Positions 28,350 to 39,855 of a stretch of 64,000 bases of DNA are shown here, in pieces. The notes under the pieces are model-generated. The model was not told the DNA's origin and did not search any database. It saw only the letters and a program-made list of their open reading frames with translations. Origin of the DNA: Isoetes taiwanensis (lineage: Eukaryota; Streptophyta; Lycopodiopsida; Isoetales; Isoetaceae); contig JAJEKV010000002.1 in assembly GCA_021234155.1 (NCBI GenBank), forward strand, positions 23,080,942-23,144,941, read 5' to 3'. Within the stretch, counting starts at the first letter, position 1, and every line of letters starts with the position of its first letter. A program made the position numbers and the translations under genes.

Positions 28350-29155
28350 CAAACTTGCCCCGTTGCAGTGGCTCATAACAAGCTGGACATCGTGTGATCG
28401 GGCATACCAGAAGCCACTGAATGACAATTCGACTGCGTGGTTACATCCAAATGGCCAAGACTACCCCTGGACACATGTTTGAAAAGTAGAGGATTGTTCA
28501 ACTGCCTAGATTGCCAAGTACACACTATATTTACACTATAGCACTAGGCTAGAAGCACATTGAGCAAATGGTCGACTAGTTGCCTGTAGCAAATCAAGTT
28601 TGGCTCTATTGGTAATTGGTTCCAAGGTTCCCAGAGTAAATTGGATGCTTTGAACTCATGGGCAAAGTCAAAACCCCATTTTGGGCTCATTGAAGTGGTC
28701 AAATTAGGGGAACACGCTATTTTCCTTTATATAACAAAAGGGGATTATTTGGAAATTGGCACATCCGTGCGGTGGATGCCCATTTTTTCCTTTTTTTGGG
28801 GATGTTTCTTGGAACATGAACTACCATTTCAATAATGGCATTAACAGATGGACTTGTTTTAATGCCTCGATCCTTAAATCCTACTAAGCCTGTGGGTTTT
28901 AGGTTTTGGCAGCCTTCCCTACATCTGAAGTGGTCGGGAGCTTGCATGCAGGTTCCCTCGAGAGTTTGAAGAGAGACCCCAAGAGTGAGAACAAAAAAAC
29001 CCTTCCCAGACACCGGCTCCAAACTTGCCTCGTTGCAATGGCTCGTAACAAGTTGGACATCATGCGACGAGGCATGCCAGATGGCAGGAAACGACTCTTT
29101 GTGCAACTGCATCCAAAATTCTAGAGTTACCCTACGCCAGATGTTTGAAAAATAG
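28350..29155. repeat. Diverged direct repeat pair, about 135 bp
   Basis: 28352-28490 and 29021-29155 share AACTTGCC.CGTTGCA, TGGCTC.TAACAAG and a final ATGTTTGAAAA.TAG. Each has overlapping open frames on both strands (minus reading SHDVQLV.SHCN.ASL). I cannot tell whether they are gene fragments or a repeat family. Confidence 0.5.
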
Positions 29156-29440
29156 ATGCATAAGACACAACTTCTAAACTATTGATGAATTCAAAAACAT
29201 TGTACGGTTGTAGAATTTATGTAATTAAACATGACATAAATGAGCAATGGTTTTGCTAAATCAATGTACACTTAAAAACAATCTTATAAGCTAATGACGA
29301 TTTCTAGAAACTGGTGTGAAATTTCGAATTAGTACAAAGAACATGATGTGAACCACTATTGGTTTTGCAAAATTATTATATGTACAAGAAACTTATCGCG
29401 GCGGCCAAGGCCACCACGAACGTTTCTCTTTATTGACTCA
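29156..29440. repeat. Outlying 225-bp-type monomer followed by a GC-palindrome repeat copy
   Basis: 29185-29375 matches the monomer of the array at 31270-31915 (ATGTAATTAAACATGA and ATTTCTAGAAACT blocks). It runs into ACAAGAAACTTAT and the palindrome-like CGCGGCGGCC/AA/GGCCACCACG at 29397-29418, the same pairing of words as the copy at 10455-10540. Confidence 0.6.
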
Positions 29441-31269
29441 CTTACATAGATGGATTTTTGTGATGTTCGACTTGATGTGAGTTCAAAATTAAACATGTGC
29501 TACTCACCAATGTTGTTTTTTATTTTATGAAGTAGTTGGAGGAGGGAAGGGGAGGAGATGGGCTTGAGATGTTGGACACAAACAATGATGATAGTTAACA
29601 GACAAACATTTGTAGAACTTACTGGCTAGGATTTTGTCCAGCAACGACACTATACAATTCGAGAGCACCCAAATTTGAACGTGTGCTATTGCCTTGTGTT
29701 TCTGTGCCCCTAAAGGATAGATGGATGCTATTGAACTCGGTTTTTCCATCTGCATCGATATTTAACAAGTATGGTTGTTACATCTTTCTACCTAGATTAT
29801 TAGGTATTAAGAGCTGGAGTTACAATCGTTTTATGGAATTGCAAATTTAGAGTGGAAATCTCTGATGTAGAGTCAGATATCCAAAAAATTTGTGGTGGGG
29901 GATTTTGCTCGGCAAATGCATGGAATGTTTGCCAGGTAAAGTAATTAATGTTTGCCCGGGAGATGCAGAGGGATGCAAGAAAATTTTCTTTCTATCAAGT
30001 AAAACCAGACGCTTTAGTGGAATCTGGGTAATGTACCCACTTTAACCGCTATGATGGCATGGCACTGCCACTTTAAAAAACAAAACTATACGTATAACAG
30101 AAGAACGATGAATTCTCGTGGAATGTGGAGTGAAGCTGTAAGTGAGAAGAAAGTGGCATTGCGAAGGATTTGATCAAACTCATCACAATGTAAAGAAGCT
30201 TCCGTCGTCAAAGTGGAATTTTTATCTGGCCGATGGTTTTGTGCACATTCTGCAGCAAAAATGTTGCAGCTGATTATTTTCCCCTGATTTTTCCCTCATT
30301 GATTTGTCCAAAACAAATTCAATCGTCGATGTTCTTTATTGTGGATTGGGAACTCTATTTTCGGGCGATTTCTACATAAATTGCGATGTCTTCACACATA
30401 AAAGATGCATGCACAAAAAATGCTACATTCCATCCTTCCCCCTTCAAATTCGCCCATCTGAATAAGTACTTCTACCAGCGTTTCAGTTGCCAGGTTTAAA
30501 TTCTGTATCAGATTTCTGAAGTCATGAAATACCTGATAAAATTCGCAGGGAATTGCATTTTCTTTTTCTGGAAATCATTAGCGGATTTCAATTTTCTAGG
30601 AATGTCACATACTTTTTCTCCAAATCTGCCTATCTTCTGCTTTGTCAAATTCTCATTTGAACTTATTTTGCCCCTTTGGTACGCAGGGGATCGTCACCAA
30701 AGTTTTTGAAAAGGCAGAGCAGTGAAGCCAGGTAGAACTAGCATAATTGCTGGAAGAGGTCGCCATAGCCAGTCAAATCCGTCCAACAGCTTCTGTATCA
30801 AAATCAAATTCTGTATCTTTAGCTTGGTCAGAATCTTGGAGACTCGCATCAACGCCACAAATGAAATTATCCCCTGCAACCCAGATTTCATTATGAGATT
30901 TTAGAGCAAACGAGTTTTGCAACGAAACCCAAGATGATTTCAGATCAGCCTGAAGTCTGCCGGATTTGGCTGTAACGAGTATCACATGCAGGAAAAGAGA
31001 GAAACTTTGCATAGCAATAAATATGTATTGAAGAAAAATGGATCAATTGAACGAGCGGAAGGCCTCCCGAGAAATTGCCAGATGAGGAGGCGATGCCGAA
31101 GATTGCCCAAGAGCATATAGAAGATCGCCAAACGTGTCAGCGTCTAAAATTAATACGACCTTTTTTTTATCTTCGATTTTTTTCCCGGGACAGACACGAT
31201 AACATGGCGGCAAATTAGTAAAAGAATAAAGAGCATATTCTCAAATAATCTTGCCTATAGCAATTATAT
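29441..31269. other. Region without a recognised gene
   Basis: Small open frames on both strands (29525-29755, 30694-31012, 30524-30904) overlap each other and have no family resemblance. I see no repeat structure here. Confidence 0.4.
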
Positions 31270-31915
31270 AGTTTAGACATTTTCTAAACTATTGTATGAT
31301 TGTACAATTCATGTAATTAAACATAACATGAACTAGCAATGATCTTGTTAAATCAAATGTACACTTAAAACAGTCTTACAAACTAGTGATGATTTCTAGA
31401 AACTAGTGTAAAATTTTGAATTAGTACGAAAAACATGATATGAACCATTATTGGTTTTGTAAAATCAATATATGCATAAAACACATCTTTTAAGCTATTG
31501 ATGATTCCAAAAAACTATTGTATGATTAAAGAATTCATGTAATTAAACATGATATGAACTAGCAATGACTTTGCTAAATCAATATACACTTAAAAAACAA
31601 TCTTACAAATTAATGATGATTTCTAGAAACTAGTGTGAATTTTGAATTGATAAAAAAAATATGATGTGAACTACTATTGGTTTTGTAAAATCAATATATG
31701 TATAAAACACATCTTTTAAACTATTTATGATTCCAAAAAACTATTGCACAATTAAAGAATTCATGTAATTAAAAATGATATGAGCTAGCAATGATTTTGC
31801 TAAATAAATGTACACTTAAAAACAACCTTACAAACTAATGATGATTTCTAGAAACTAGTACAAACTTTTAAATTAGTATATAAAACATGATATGAACTAC
31901 TATTAATTTTGCATA
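31270..31915. repeat. Satellite-like tandem array, about 225-bp monomer, three copies
   Basis: The anchor word ATGTAATTAAA occurs at 31311, 31537 and 31762, giving periods of 226 and 225 bp. Each monomer contains AACTAGCAATGA, TACACTTAAAA, AATGATGATTTCTAGAAACT and TGGTTTTG blocks in the same order. Monomers differ at roughly one base in ten. Confidence 0.88.
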
Positions 31916-32450
31916 ACCAGGAAGGACACATGGTTTTTTTTTACATTATGGATTGTTGTATAAAAAAACCACATACATACTAGTTTTCGTGCTAATTTTT
32001 TATACAAGTTCATTTTTGGGGGCCTTGTGACTATATTATACCGTGTTTTCTTACCAGCATGCTATACCACATTAATAAACCACATAGATAAAGCACTATA
32101 TTAAAGAACTACTACTAAACATGCGAAATGTTAGGGTAGGCCACATTTCTTGTTATTATCATCTGTTTTACATCCTAAAATTTTCTCTGAGTTTCCTGTG
32201 ACACCTGGCAGGGTGCTAGTGCCAGCTGTCCTAACTAGTGCCATCTGGCTCAAAAATTTCCTCTATGCAAACCGAAAAGGCAAAGAACGCCCCAAAATAT
32301 GAAGCTTTGTGCAAATATAAAATGCAAATAAGCCATAAAGTATGGAGCTCTATGCAAAGGAAAATGCCCCAACAGAATCCAACAGAGACTCCAACGGACT
32401 GGTCGAACTCAAATTACAGGGCACAAACAATTGGTCAAATCTCAAACACC

Positions 32451-32564
32451 GCAGGAGAAAGCCTGTATGCCAAATAAAATCCAGAGCCGCAGGAGAAAGC
32501 CTGTATGCCAAAGTAAATCCAGAGCCGCAGGAGAAAGCCTGTATGCCAAAGAAAATCCAGAGCA
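32451..32564 (+). repeat. 38-bp tandem repeat, three copies
   Basis: GCAGGAGAAAGCCTGTATGC starts at 32451, 32489 and 32527, a constant 38-bp period. 38 is not a multiple of 3, so a coding role is unlikely; the overlapping open frames on both strands are a by-product. Confidence 0.92.
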
Positions 32565-32679
32565 ATGCAATCGAAACCAAAATAAGCCAAAGAAAATTCG
32601 GAGCAGTGCAATCGAAACCAAACTAAACTCAGGCCGACTTGGGCCGGCCCAAAGAAACCTAAAACACTAATCTGCAAGA

Positions 32680-32800
32680 AAGCACAGAAAGCACAGAAAG
32701 AAAGAAAGAAAGAAAGCTTGCAAGAAAGCACAGAAGCAAGAAAGAAAGGTCGAGAAAGGCTTGCAAGAAAGCACAGAAGCAAGAAAGAAAGGTCGGGATA
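32680..32800. repeat. Purine-rich AAGAAAG/CACAGAAG low-complexity tract
   Basis: Tandem AGAA and GCAAGAAAGCACAGAAG units run through the tract. A roughly 53-bp unit (GCTTGCAAGAAAGCACAGAA, then GCAAGAAAGAAAGGTCG) occurs twice, beginning near 32715 and near 32758. Confidence 0.75.
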
Positions 32801-33322
32801 GCCTTGCATGTTACTCCAACCGACAGAACTGTAAAAAAAACACACGAATCAGTAATATTCTTGTAGAAACATGGAAAAATAACAAGAAGTCGTGATTTTA
32901 CCTGAAGATTTCGCCAAAATATCAAGATCTTTCGCAAGAAATGATGCTGCACTGTTGCATGTATCTCCACCCGATGAAATCTGCAAGAAAAACATGTTAG
33001 GACGCATGCATTTCACAAAAATCATGCCAAAATCGAAAGATAATCATCAAAATCGAAAGAAAATCATGCTAAACCTCTGAAAATACTGTAAAAAAATGCT
33101 GAATAAACACAAAAGATGCTGGCGCCACTGAAAATGCTCCATAATCGAGGCGCTACCGCCAAAATCAACACCAGACAGCCCGGAACCCATAAAAAGACGA
33201 TCCAGCAAGCAAAAAAGTGGACAAGGAAGCTAAGCGGCTAACGGACCGCCATAGCCGACCTCGCATGTCCAAGATTTGGCCACACGTGCGAAATGTGGCC
33301 TACCCCTAACATTTCGAGGGGG

Positions 33323-33422
33323 AATGTTCGGACGTAGACCATTACGCGGGGTGCGGCCACTGGCTCGCCCTCCGGGCTCGCCAGGTGGCCTTACCCCGCA
33401 TAATGGCCTACGCCCGAACATT
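33323..33422. repeat. GC-rich fold-back hairpin, 41-bp arms
   Basis: The left arm 33323-33363 (AATGTTCGGACGTAGACC ...) and the right arm 33382-33422 pair at about 36 of 41 positions around a short GC-rich loop. The composition contrasts sharply with the AT-rich flanks. Most mismatches are G/A or C/T, as expected from deamination of a methylated hairpin. Confidence 0.8.
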
Positions 33423-33729
33423 ACCCTTAACTAAAAAACCACCTTAATGAACATCATATATGAACCAATGATAATTAGTTTGTCAAAATACCACCTCAAT
33501 AAAGTACATCAGGAAACCACATGCTTTAGCCATATGAGGTTTTTAATGATATCAACCCACAAAGCTACATTAGTTATATTGAGTTGTTTTCTACATATAA
33601 CCAAGGAAAAAACCTATATTGGTTTTATTTTTGGATGCCTTGTGAATGGTTAATGTTAGCCAAGATTTCAATGGTTTTTAATGGTTATATGGTTTCTAAT
33701 GGTTATATGGCTATAGTGCTCTTTCATAT

Positions 33730-34017
33730 ATGGTTGTATATGGTTTTAATGTGTGCTCTTTCATTCAGGGAGCATGTGAGATGAGCAAAATGGAGCCAAG
33801 GAAGCCCAGCACAGGACATTGCCCTAGGCTCCAATGGAGGAAGTTGGGTTGCTTGTTGTTGCACCCTTGCAACGAGACGGTATTTGCAGAGGGCATCATA
33901 ACTGCAGTTGATCCTTTTGATAGTGTGAATGATGAAAGGCTGGGAGATGATCAACTTGGAGTTGGCATTGTGAAGCTTCTTATCCAAGTTGATACAATCA
34001 TGTCCCATTATACATGA
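33730..34017 (+). pseudogene. Possible plant DNA-transposon protein C-terminal fragment
   Basis: The open stretch contains LLLHPCNETVFAEGIITAVDP and LGVGIVKLL. This resembles in layout the C-terminal segment of plant CACTA-type transposase-associated proteins, which read roughly 'lxN..A.G.i.s.dp...i.g..LG...v.V.v'. The match is weak and no other part of such a protein is near, so treat it as a hint. Confidence 0.25.
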
Positions 34018-34986
34018 AGGGCAAATCTAAAAGATATAGTTATCGATATGCTGGGCTGACAATTATCATAAGAAACAATAATGATTATGGTGGCCATGCA
34101 GAACACACTGAACTCTTAAGCTAACTTCACCTTGATCACAAACTTTACATCACAATATGCAATTCACTATATTTGAAAACTTAAATGTACACCAGGAGGC
34201 TCTGCTCACGGTACAGTGCAGAGTTTCTAAATCTCTAAGTTCTTACAAAGCTTTAAGACAAATAGCTCTTAAAACCATGCTCAAAGGGAATTCTGATCTA
34301 TAACATAGAAGGAAGTCCTTCGGAATACAAAGGCTCCACAAATTTAAACATCCATGTGACAACTGATGAGTGCATGCGCGCAAGTACCAACATTTCAAAT
34401 AGAGATCCAAATTCTGTTATCTCATAAAAGATTTCACTCAGGTCTCACTAACTGGAATAGAAGGATGGAGGCAAACAGACTCAGGCCATCTAGCTGGCCT
34501 CATTGTAATAGTGAGATTAGACTTCATTAACCTGATGAAATTATATTATGGCAGAAAGAAAACTCTTTGGCAAAAAAAAATGATCTATCAAAGATTATTG
34601 GAATGGCATCACTGCAAAATGAAATCATGCTCCTATTTCTACAAAACTGAGATGGCAGTTTCTAGAAAGTAAATTATGTCAAATTAGATTGAATGCATGC
34701 AGCAGATAGCACAAGATTTTAGAAGTAGATTGGAGCACAATTACCTCATCAATTGTGCTCCATAGAATTTAGGGTGCAAATCTGGTCCATTACCTTGAAA
34801 TTTCTTTCATATCCACATGCAAGACTGACAAAATGCCTAATCAAGACATCACAATTACCAGCTAAATTATTTCTTTGAATATAAAACATATTGGCATGGC
34901 TTTACATCAAGAGCAAAGCTTGCAAAACCCATATAATCTATTTGTCTATTGTGTACATAGCTCTCACATAAGATTTGGTTCTATAG
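34018..34986. other. Non-coding sequence flanking the retrotransposon
   Basis: No gene, RNA or repeat that I can support. It ends with TATAG at 34982-34986, the left copy of the copia target-site duplication. Confidence 0.5.
34982..34986. other. Target-site duplication, left (TATAG)
   Basis: TATAG here and at 49131-49135 directly flank the two LTRs, as expected for a 5-bp duplication made by a copia integrase. Confidence 0.95.
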
Positions 34987-35192
34987 TGTTGATGCATAGT
35001 GTATCTCAGACAGACACGTGTAGGGTTCCTTATGTTTAGCCACTAGTTATGCCAGAATCAGTTGCTCTGATTTAGACGGTGCAAGCACCGCACAGGTTGT
35101 TTTCCTTTATATATTGTATTACACAGTATCAATATATCACTTTCATCGTCTCTTGTTTGCCCAGTCCGTCTCCACTGTTGCAAACATTCACA
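34987..35192 (+). repeat. Copia 5' LTR
   Basis: It begins TGTTGATGCATAG and ends ACATTCACA (TG...CA). Compared base by base with the 3' LTR I found no difference over 206 bp. TTTATATATTGT near 35106-35117 is a plausible TATA element. Confidence 0.96.
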
Positions 35193-35204
35193 TGGTATCA
35201 GAGC
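35193..35204 (+). other. Primer-binding site, initiator Met tRNA type
   Basis: TGGTATCAGAGC starts immediately after the 5' LTR. It is complementary to the 3' end of plant initiator methionine tRNA, the usual primer of plant copia elements. Confidence 0.93.
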
Positions 35205-35257
35205 TCTTCTACAGCTGAAGAATATTGTTTCTTCCCTGAAGAATTTGCAAGGAAATC

Positions 35258-36498
35258 ATGGCCGCAGTTAACTCTGGAATGATCAATCTTAAACCTCAGG
35301 CCTTTGATGGAAAAGGTTTTGAGGGATGGAAGCAGATGATGAGGCTTTATTTGAAAGCTGAATTGGTCTGGCGCATTGTTGATGGCAGCGAGGCTGCTCC
35401 TAAGCTTGATGACAAGTCTGATGAGACTCAGATCAAGGCAAATTTGTTGTGGCAGCAGCGAGACGATCGTGCTCTAGCTTGCATGGCCACGTGTCTATCC
35501 AAGAATCTCCTCCAACTGGTTAAAGGAGAACTTGACCATGGAAGTAAACATCTTTGGGATTTTTTGATTGAACGCTATGGGAAGAAAAGCGAAGTTTAAG
35601 TACTGCAAATTCTGAATGAACTGGAAGACATTCAGTATCAGGAGAAAGAAGATATTCGTGTTCATATCTTGAAGCTCCAAGAGAAGTTTGATCTTCTTGC
35701 CGACGCTGGTGAGACACATGCTCTTTCTCAACCTCAGAAAAAGCTTCGGTTATATAAATCCTTGCCCAAGTCCTGGGGACCTACCGTGGATATGCTGATG
35801 ACGACTCAAAAGACTGCTACTTTTGAGGAAATTATTGGGGATATTATTGAAATATCTCTGATGCATAGGCAACGTGCTGAGAAAGCTCGCACAGAACAGG
35901 CTTACTTGGCAAATCGCCGGGACAAGAGCCGGTTTGAAGGTGGTCGCAAATCTGAAGGTGTACCGGAATCTTCTAGATTTCCTCGTGTTCAACGTGGCCA
36001 ATGCAAGATCTGTCTTCAATTTGGTCACTATGGGGCTGATTGCCCACATGCTTCAAACTCCAAGGCACCCAAGCCAAGTGTTGCCTCCGATTCTGATTGT
36101 ACAGGCAAACAAGCAGCACAGTTAGTTGAAGGTCTCACTCTGAAAGAGGAAAATTGTTTGGTCGAAGCTTATTTTGATTCTGATGTCCAGAGGGTTCATG
36201 GATCAGACCTTGTTGAAGAAACTTTTTTACTTGAGGATGCTTTTCATACTCAAGAATCATCTCATTCTCTCACCGTGGATTCTGGGTGCACGTCAGTCAT
36301 AGTCAAAGATTCCAATCTTCTTTCTGATTCCATCCCAGGCCGTGGTGGCGTTCAACTTGGATCCACCACAGAGGTTCCTATTCAAGCAATTGGGACTTTT
36401 CAATTACCCATGAATGATGGTACTTCTGCTTGCATTCCTAATGCTTTGTTTGTTCCTCAACTTCGGAAAAACCTGCTCTCAGTTGCAAAGGTCGCGGA
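35258..36498 (+). pseudogene. Copia gag and protease region, interrupted
   Basis: The ATG at 35258 opens a gag protein with the usual copia start (KPQAFDGKGFEGWKQMM). A TAA at 35597-35599 breaks the frame once (CAA to TAA would explain it), after which the same frame continues. The nucleocapsid zinc knuckle CKICLQFGHYGADC (36002-36043, CX2CX4HX4C) is intact. The aspartic protease active site reads VDSGCTS (about 36275). The frame runs to RKNLLSVAKV and is cut at 36498 by the DNA transposon; it resumes in phase at 46165 once one CGGA copy is removed. Confidence 0.93.
36495..36498. other. Target-site duplication of element A, left (CGGA)
   Basis: CGGA abuts the left terminal repeat here and recurs at 46161-46164 abutting the right one. 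Removing the element and one copy restores the copia reading frame, which supports the exact boundaries. Confidence 0.88.
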
Positions 36499-36519
36499 GG
36501 GTAAAAACACGTTAGGGTG
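36499..36519 (+). repeat. Element A left terminal inverted repeat
   Basis: This 21-bp end starts GGGTAAAA and ends CACGTTAGGGTG. It matches the inverse of 46140-46160 at 20 of 21 bases and the start of element B (56985) at most positions. Confidence 0.92.
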
Positions 36520-36905
36520 ATAAAATATTGGGTCATTTTAATACATATACATTTTTAGAAATGTATAATAATTAACGTGAATTTTGGTTTTTTTTTTCGG
36601 CCGAAAATAGGCATATCGAAAATTCCCTCCAATTCTTTCTTCCCCGTTCTTGTTTCTTTGTCATTTGATCTCTCTGCTTTTACCCTGCGATCCGGCACCT
36701 CGATCTCGCAAGCGTTTAAAAGCACGCTCTTCCGAAGTCGCTTGGCCATTCTCAACAAATCAAAGGTACAATCGTCTTCTTCCCTAGTTTTTTTCTTTCT
36801 GCTGTTAATTTATTACTTTAGGTTTTTGTTTACATGTGCAAGCTCAGATTGTTGCACCTTTAGGACAATTAAAAGATATTTCTTGTTGCATTGCAGGTAT
36901 AGACA

Positions 36906-37520
36906 ATGGCAAAGACACCAAAGAAGAGTGCTGCCCCGCATCGTCCAAAAATCTCCTGTGGCTTCCAAAGCGTGGACACATTTGAAGTCCGGAAGTCCCC
37001 GGCCGCAAATGAGGACATAGTATTTTTCGAAGGGATCCGCTTAATATGAAATTCAAGGAAAAATTTGCAGAGTACAACTCTTTAGTGACAGAAGTTTGGG
37101 GATCTAAGGAACCTACCAGGTACGGGTACAAGGATGAGCTGGTGAAGTTGGAAGACCAGGCAGAATTTTTTAAGTGGTATGAGTTTGCATTGGTAGGAAA
37201 GATGTACGTAATCACTATGTTCCCCCAGATTTTGCTAGAGCATTTGCCTTACACTTAAAAGGTGAATGGGCTTGATTGGGATGATGTTAAAAAAACAGCC
37301 ACAGCTAAAAGCAAGGTCAAAGAATCCGAGGTTTTGACTGAAGTTGTAATAGTCAAGTCCAGCAATGCCAAGGGCCACAAGTCCTATGATACTTTCTACA
37401 AAAAAGAGGATCTGGACAGTTTGAATGTATTTCTTGAGAGCAGATCCTCTTTGAAGGAAAGCATATGTAAGGAGATGCGTAATTCACAGAGAGGCAGACC
37501 GCAGCCTATAACGAGACTTT
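36906..37520 (+). pseudogene. Element A ORF1, frameshifted
   Basis: The ATG at 36906 gives a basic N-terminus (MAKTPKKSAAPHRPK) and VFFEGIRLI before a stop. The frame beginning at 37046 continues with EPTRYGYKDELVKLEDQ and FFKWYEFALVGKMY. After the stop at 37257-37259, the same frame one codon block later reads LEHLPYT then NGLDWDDVKK. Element B has a counterpart at 57236-57775 (EARYGVKLQKADEDS; FFKYYELVYGKK), so this is a conserved element protein. I know no named family for it. A role in DNA binding is only a guess from the basic N-terminus. Confidence 0.6.
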
Positions 37521-38105
37521 GAAGCATAGGGAAGGGGAAAGGGCAGTATATTCAAAGCTAGTCCATGAGGCCGAGACTAATTACTTGAATCTGATGTCAG
37601 AGTTGGAGGCATTTCAACAGCAGATGGATGGAAGTGACGGTAGTGCTATGAAGTTTGAGCACATAAAATGGAAGGTGGAGGATGGAATTGCGCAGAAGAG
37701 CAAGCGGGGGCAGGATCTAGCTGAGCTTAGCAAGGAAGTGGAAGCAAAAGCATCTGAGTTGAGGCAGCTAGATTCTGAACTCAATTTAAGGTCTTCAAAG
37801 AAGAGAGCAATTGAGGAGGGGGGACACAAAGATTTTGGAGTTGAGGGAGTTCTTAGATCACTCCTCTGGGTCCTTAGCTTGCAGCCTCCTCCTCTTTCTT
37901 TGATTTCAGTTGCAGAGTAGCCAAATGCTGATTTTCAGTCCCCGCACAAATTGCAGCGTGTTTTGGTTCCCCGCTGGTATTGGCATCTTGCGCACATCCC
38001 ATCGCCTATTATGTATCTCAGATCTTGCTAGCACAAGGAACAACTGCTGCGGGTACCAGCAGCGCACATGGGATGTGAATCTACCCGTGCATTGGGGCTG
38101 ATTGG
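37490..38105 (+). pseudogene. Element A coiled-coil ORF
   Basis: 37519-37920 encodes a charged heptad-like stretch (ERAVYSKLVHEAETNYLNLM; LAELSKEVEAKASELRQLD), typical of a coiled coil. It probably joined ORF1 through a frameshift near 37490 (AAYNETLKHREGERA). After a stop near 37920, another open stretch (PAQIAACFGSPLVLASCAHP) follows and ends near 38101. The counterpart in element B is at about 57780-58400. The function is unknown; oligomerisation is likely from the heptads. Confidence 0.5.
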
Positions 38106-38850
38106 AAAAGGTAAGCATGCATATTCGATTTCTTTCATGTCTTTCTTTATTAGTTCAGTGTAAGATTGGTAGATGGATATTAGTTAGAAGTTGTGCATTG
38201 GTTGTGCATTAATTCTTCTGTAGTATATTAATTACATTTGGGTTTTAAAATGTAGGTTGAAGTGAAGATTTGTTGGGTTGGATCGTTTTGCTTTTCTAGG
38301 CTGGTGTAAACATCATCTTAGTACATGCATATTATTAATGTGCATGGTGTACAATTGTTGCCGATAATATTGAGGAGTTACTTTTATGTACTAAGAAAAT
38401 AGGATAAGTAGGTAAGCACTGCGGTGTACATTTGTATAACATGTGGTCTTTCTTTGGGGACATTTTGATACATGCTGTACTCTATGATACATTTTAATGC
38501 AATTACAAATTTCCAGTAAGCTTTTCTACAGTTGGCTCCAAATACATATATCTAATATATCTAATACAGCTACATGGAATGCATTTATGAATTCTTTTTC
38601 TAGGAACCTTTCTACATTTGGATGTGTGTACATAACCGCGTACATATTTCTCGCAATACGATACATGGAATACATTTGGAATTGGATTGTACATTGCTTT
38701 TTTGGATTGTACATTTCTTTTCAGTCATCTAGTTATTATTGGTAATGCTTTCATTCTTGCGGTGACATGGGTAGTATAAAGAAGCCGGAGAAAGGTATGT
38801 GATATGTGGTTATGGTATTTTCATATGTATTTCAATTTCACCTCGTATGC
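38106..38850. other. Element A intron-like AT-rich stretch
   Basis: No coding stretch can be supported. The sequence is AT-rich with many TACAT and GTACAT words and probably forms an intron between the coiled-coil region and the acidic exons. Confidence 0.5.
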
Positions 38851-39795
38851 AGATGCCGGCAAGAACAGAGTAGATCCTCCTGCAAAGACACTTGATTTTT
38901 CAAGTTGTGTAGATGATTATTATGGAGGGAAGCATGATAAGTCAACCCCGTCCACATCTAGGTCACCTCTGAACACATTCAACACATTTGTAAAGAGCAT
39001 GAGAGAGGAGGAAAAGGAACATCAAGTAAGTAATTAGTTTTAAATGAATTTGCTGGATTTTATAAGGAAGCAAATTGAGCTCATTTTTTTAATAACAGAT
39101 ACAGTTGTCACAAGCAAAGCTACAATTGTAGCTTCATATGCACAACAAATTGAGCTCCTGAAGCAAAGGGCTGAATGTGGCAACACAGGTGTGTGTCCAT
39201 ATTAGTTTAATTTCTACATTTTCTTGATGTTTATGCTGTTGTTGACAATGAGTTATCTTGTAGTACTGGAACCAGCGAGTGAGGAGAACAATGAGGCCGT
39301 CTCTGACACTCTAAAGAAAAAAGATATTATTGTAGAGGTCTTCGACACTCCCAAGAAAACAGTTGCAGACAATGTGCAGAAGGTACCAATTCTAAAGCCA
39401 ATGCCACATCATCAGACCGAACTTGAAATGTTGTTTTCAAGTGGTAAGTCAAAAACTACTTATTGCATTTAGTTATTGCATGTTCATACATTTTATTATT
39501 CGCAGAAACAGAGGAAACTAGTGGATCTATGGCCTTAGTTGGAACTACAATCGAAAAGATTGAAGAATCATGTAAGACAGGAACATATACAACTGGTACT
39601 GAAGAAATTTTAGTGGAGAATGTGGCTACAGATATGAAGCAGGTGGTTGTGGTGAAGCAAGAGAAGGAGGAATCTGAGGATAGAACAGATACAGATAGTG
39701 GTGTGAACGAGAAAGAGTCAAGAAAAAGAAAAGATACAAAGGTGTCGCGGCCAGCTAAGAGAACTAGAAGCCAGACATCAGTTGAGCAACTGTAA
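38851..39795 (+). CDS. Element A acidic and basic exons
   Basis: Three exon-like pieces alternate with short introns: about 38853-39025 (AGKNRVDPPAKTLDFSSCVD; ending before GTAAGT), 39264-39442 (EPASEENNEAVSDTLKKKD) and 39506-39793 (EETSGSMALVGTTIEKIEES; then VVVKQEKEESEDRTDTDSG). The last ends in a strongly basic ESRKRKDTKVSRPAKRTRSQ, a plausible bipartite nuclear localisation signal, and is followed by GTAAGT. These exons sit directly before the protease exons and probably form its N-terminal extension. No enzymatic domain is visible. Confidence 0.5.
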
Positions 39796-39855
39796 GTGTA
39801 ATTGGATTAGTAAATATGTGTTTTATGCTAGTTACCATTGATGCTTGGTTTGCAG

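Larger units (their letters stand above)
31916..33430. mobile_element. Candidate non-autonomous TIR element with composite ends
   Basis: CGAAATGTTAGGG, then TAGGCCACATTT, at 32124-32148 is repeated in inverse orientation at 33291-33316 (one extra G), enclosing about 1.19 kb. Related words recur in the fold-back at 33323-33422. Inside are a 38-bp tandem repeat and a purine-rich tract but no transposase, so this is at most a non-autonomous element. I found no convincing target-site duplication. The AT-rich flanks contain the AAACCA/ATGGTTT words of the 20700-22400 field. Confidence 0.5.

Noticed and set aside
32342-32845. Long overlapping frames on both strands across the 38-bp repeat and the purine tract
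   Set aside because: They result from the tandem repeat and low-complexity sequence; 38 is not divisible by three, so the same peptide is not repeated in one frame.
33730-34017. Firm assignment as a CACTA transposase
   Set aside because: Resemblance is limited to a short C-terminal-like pattern; no ends, no catalytic part. Kept only as a low-confidence feature.
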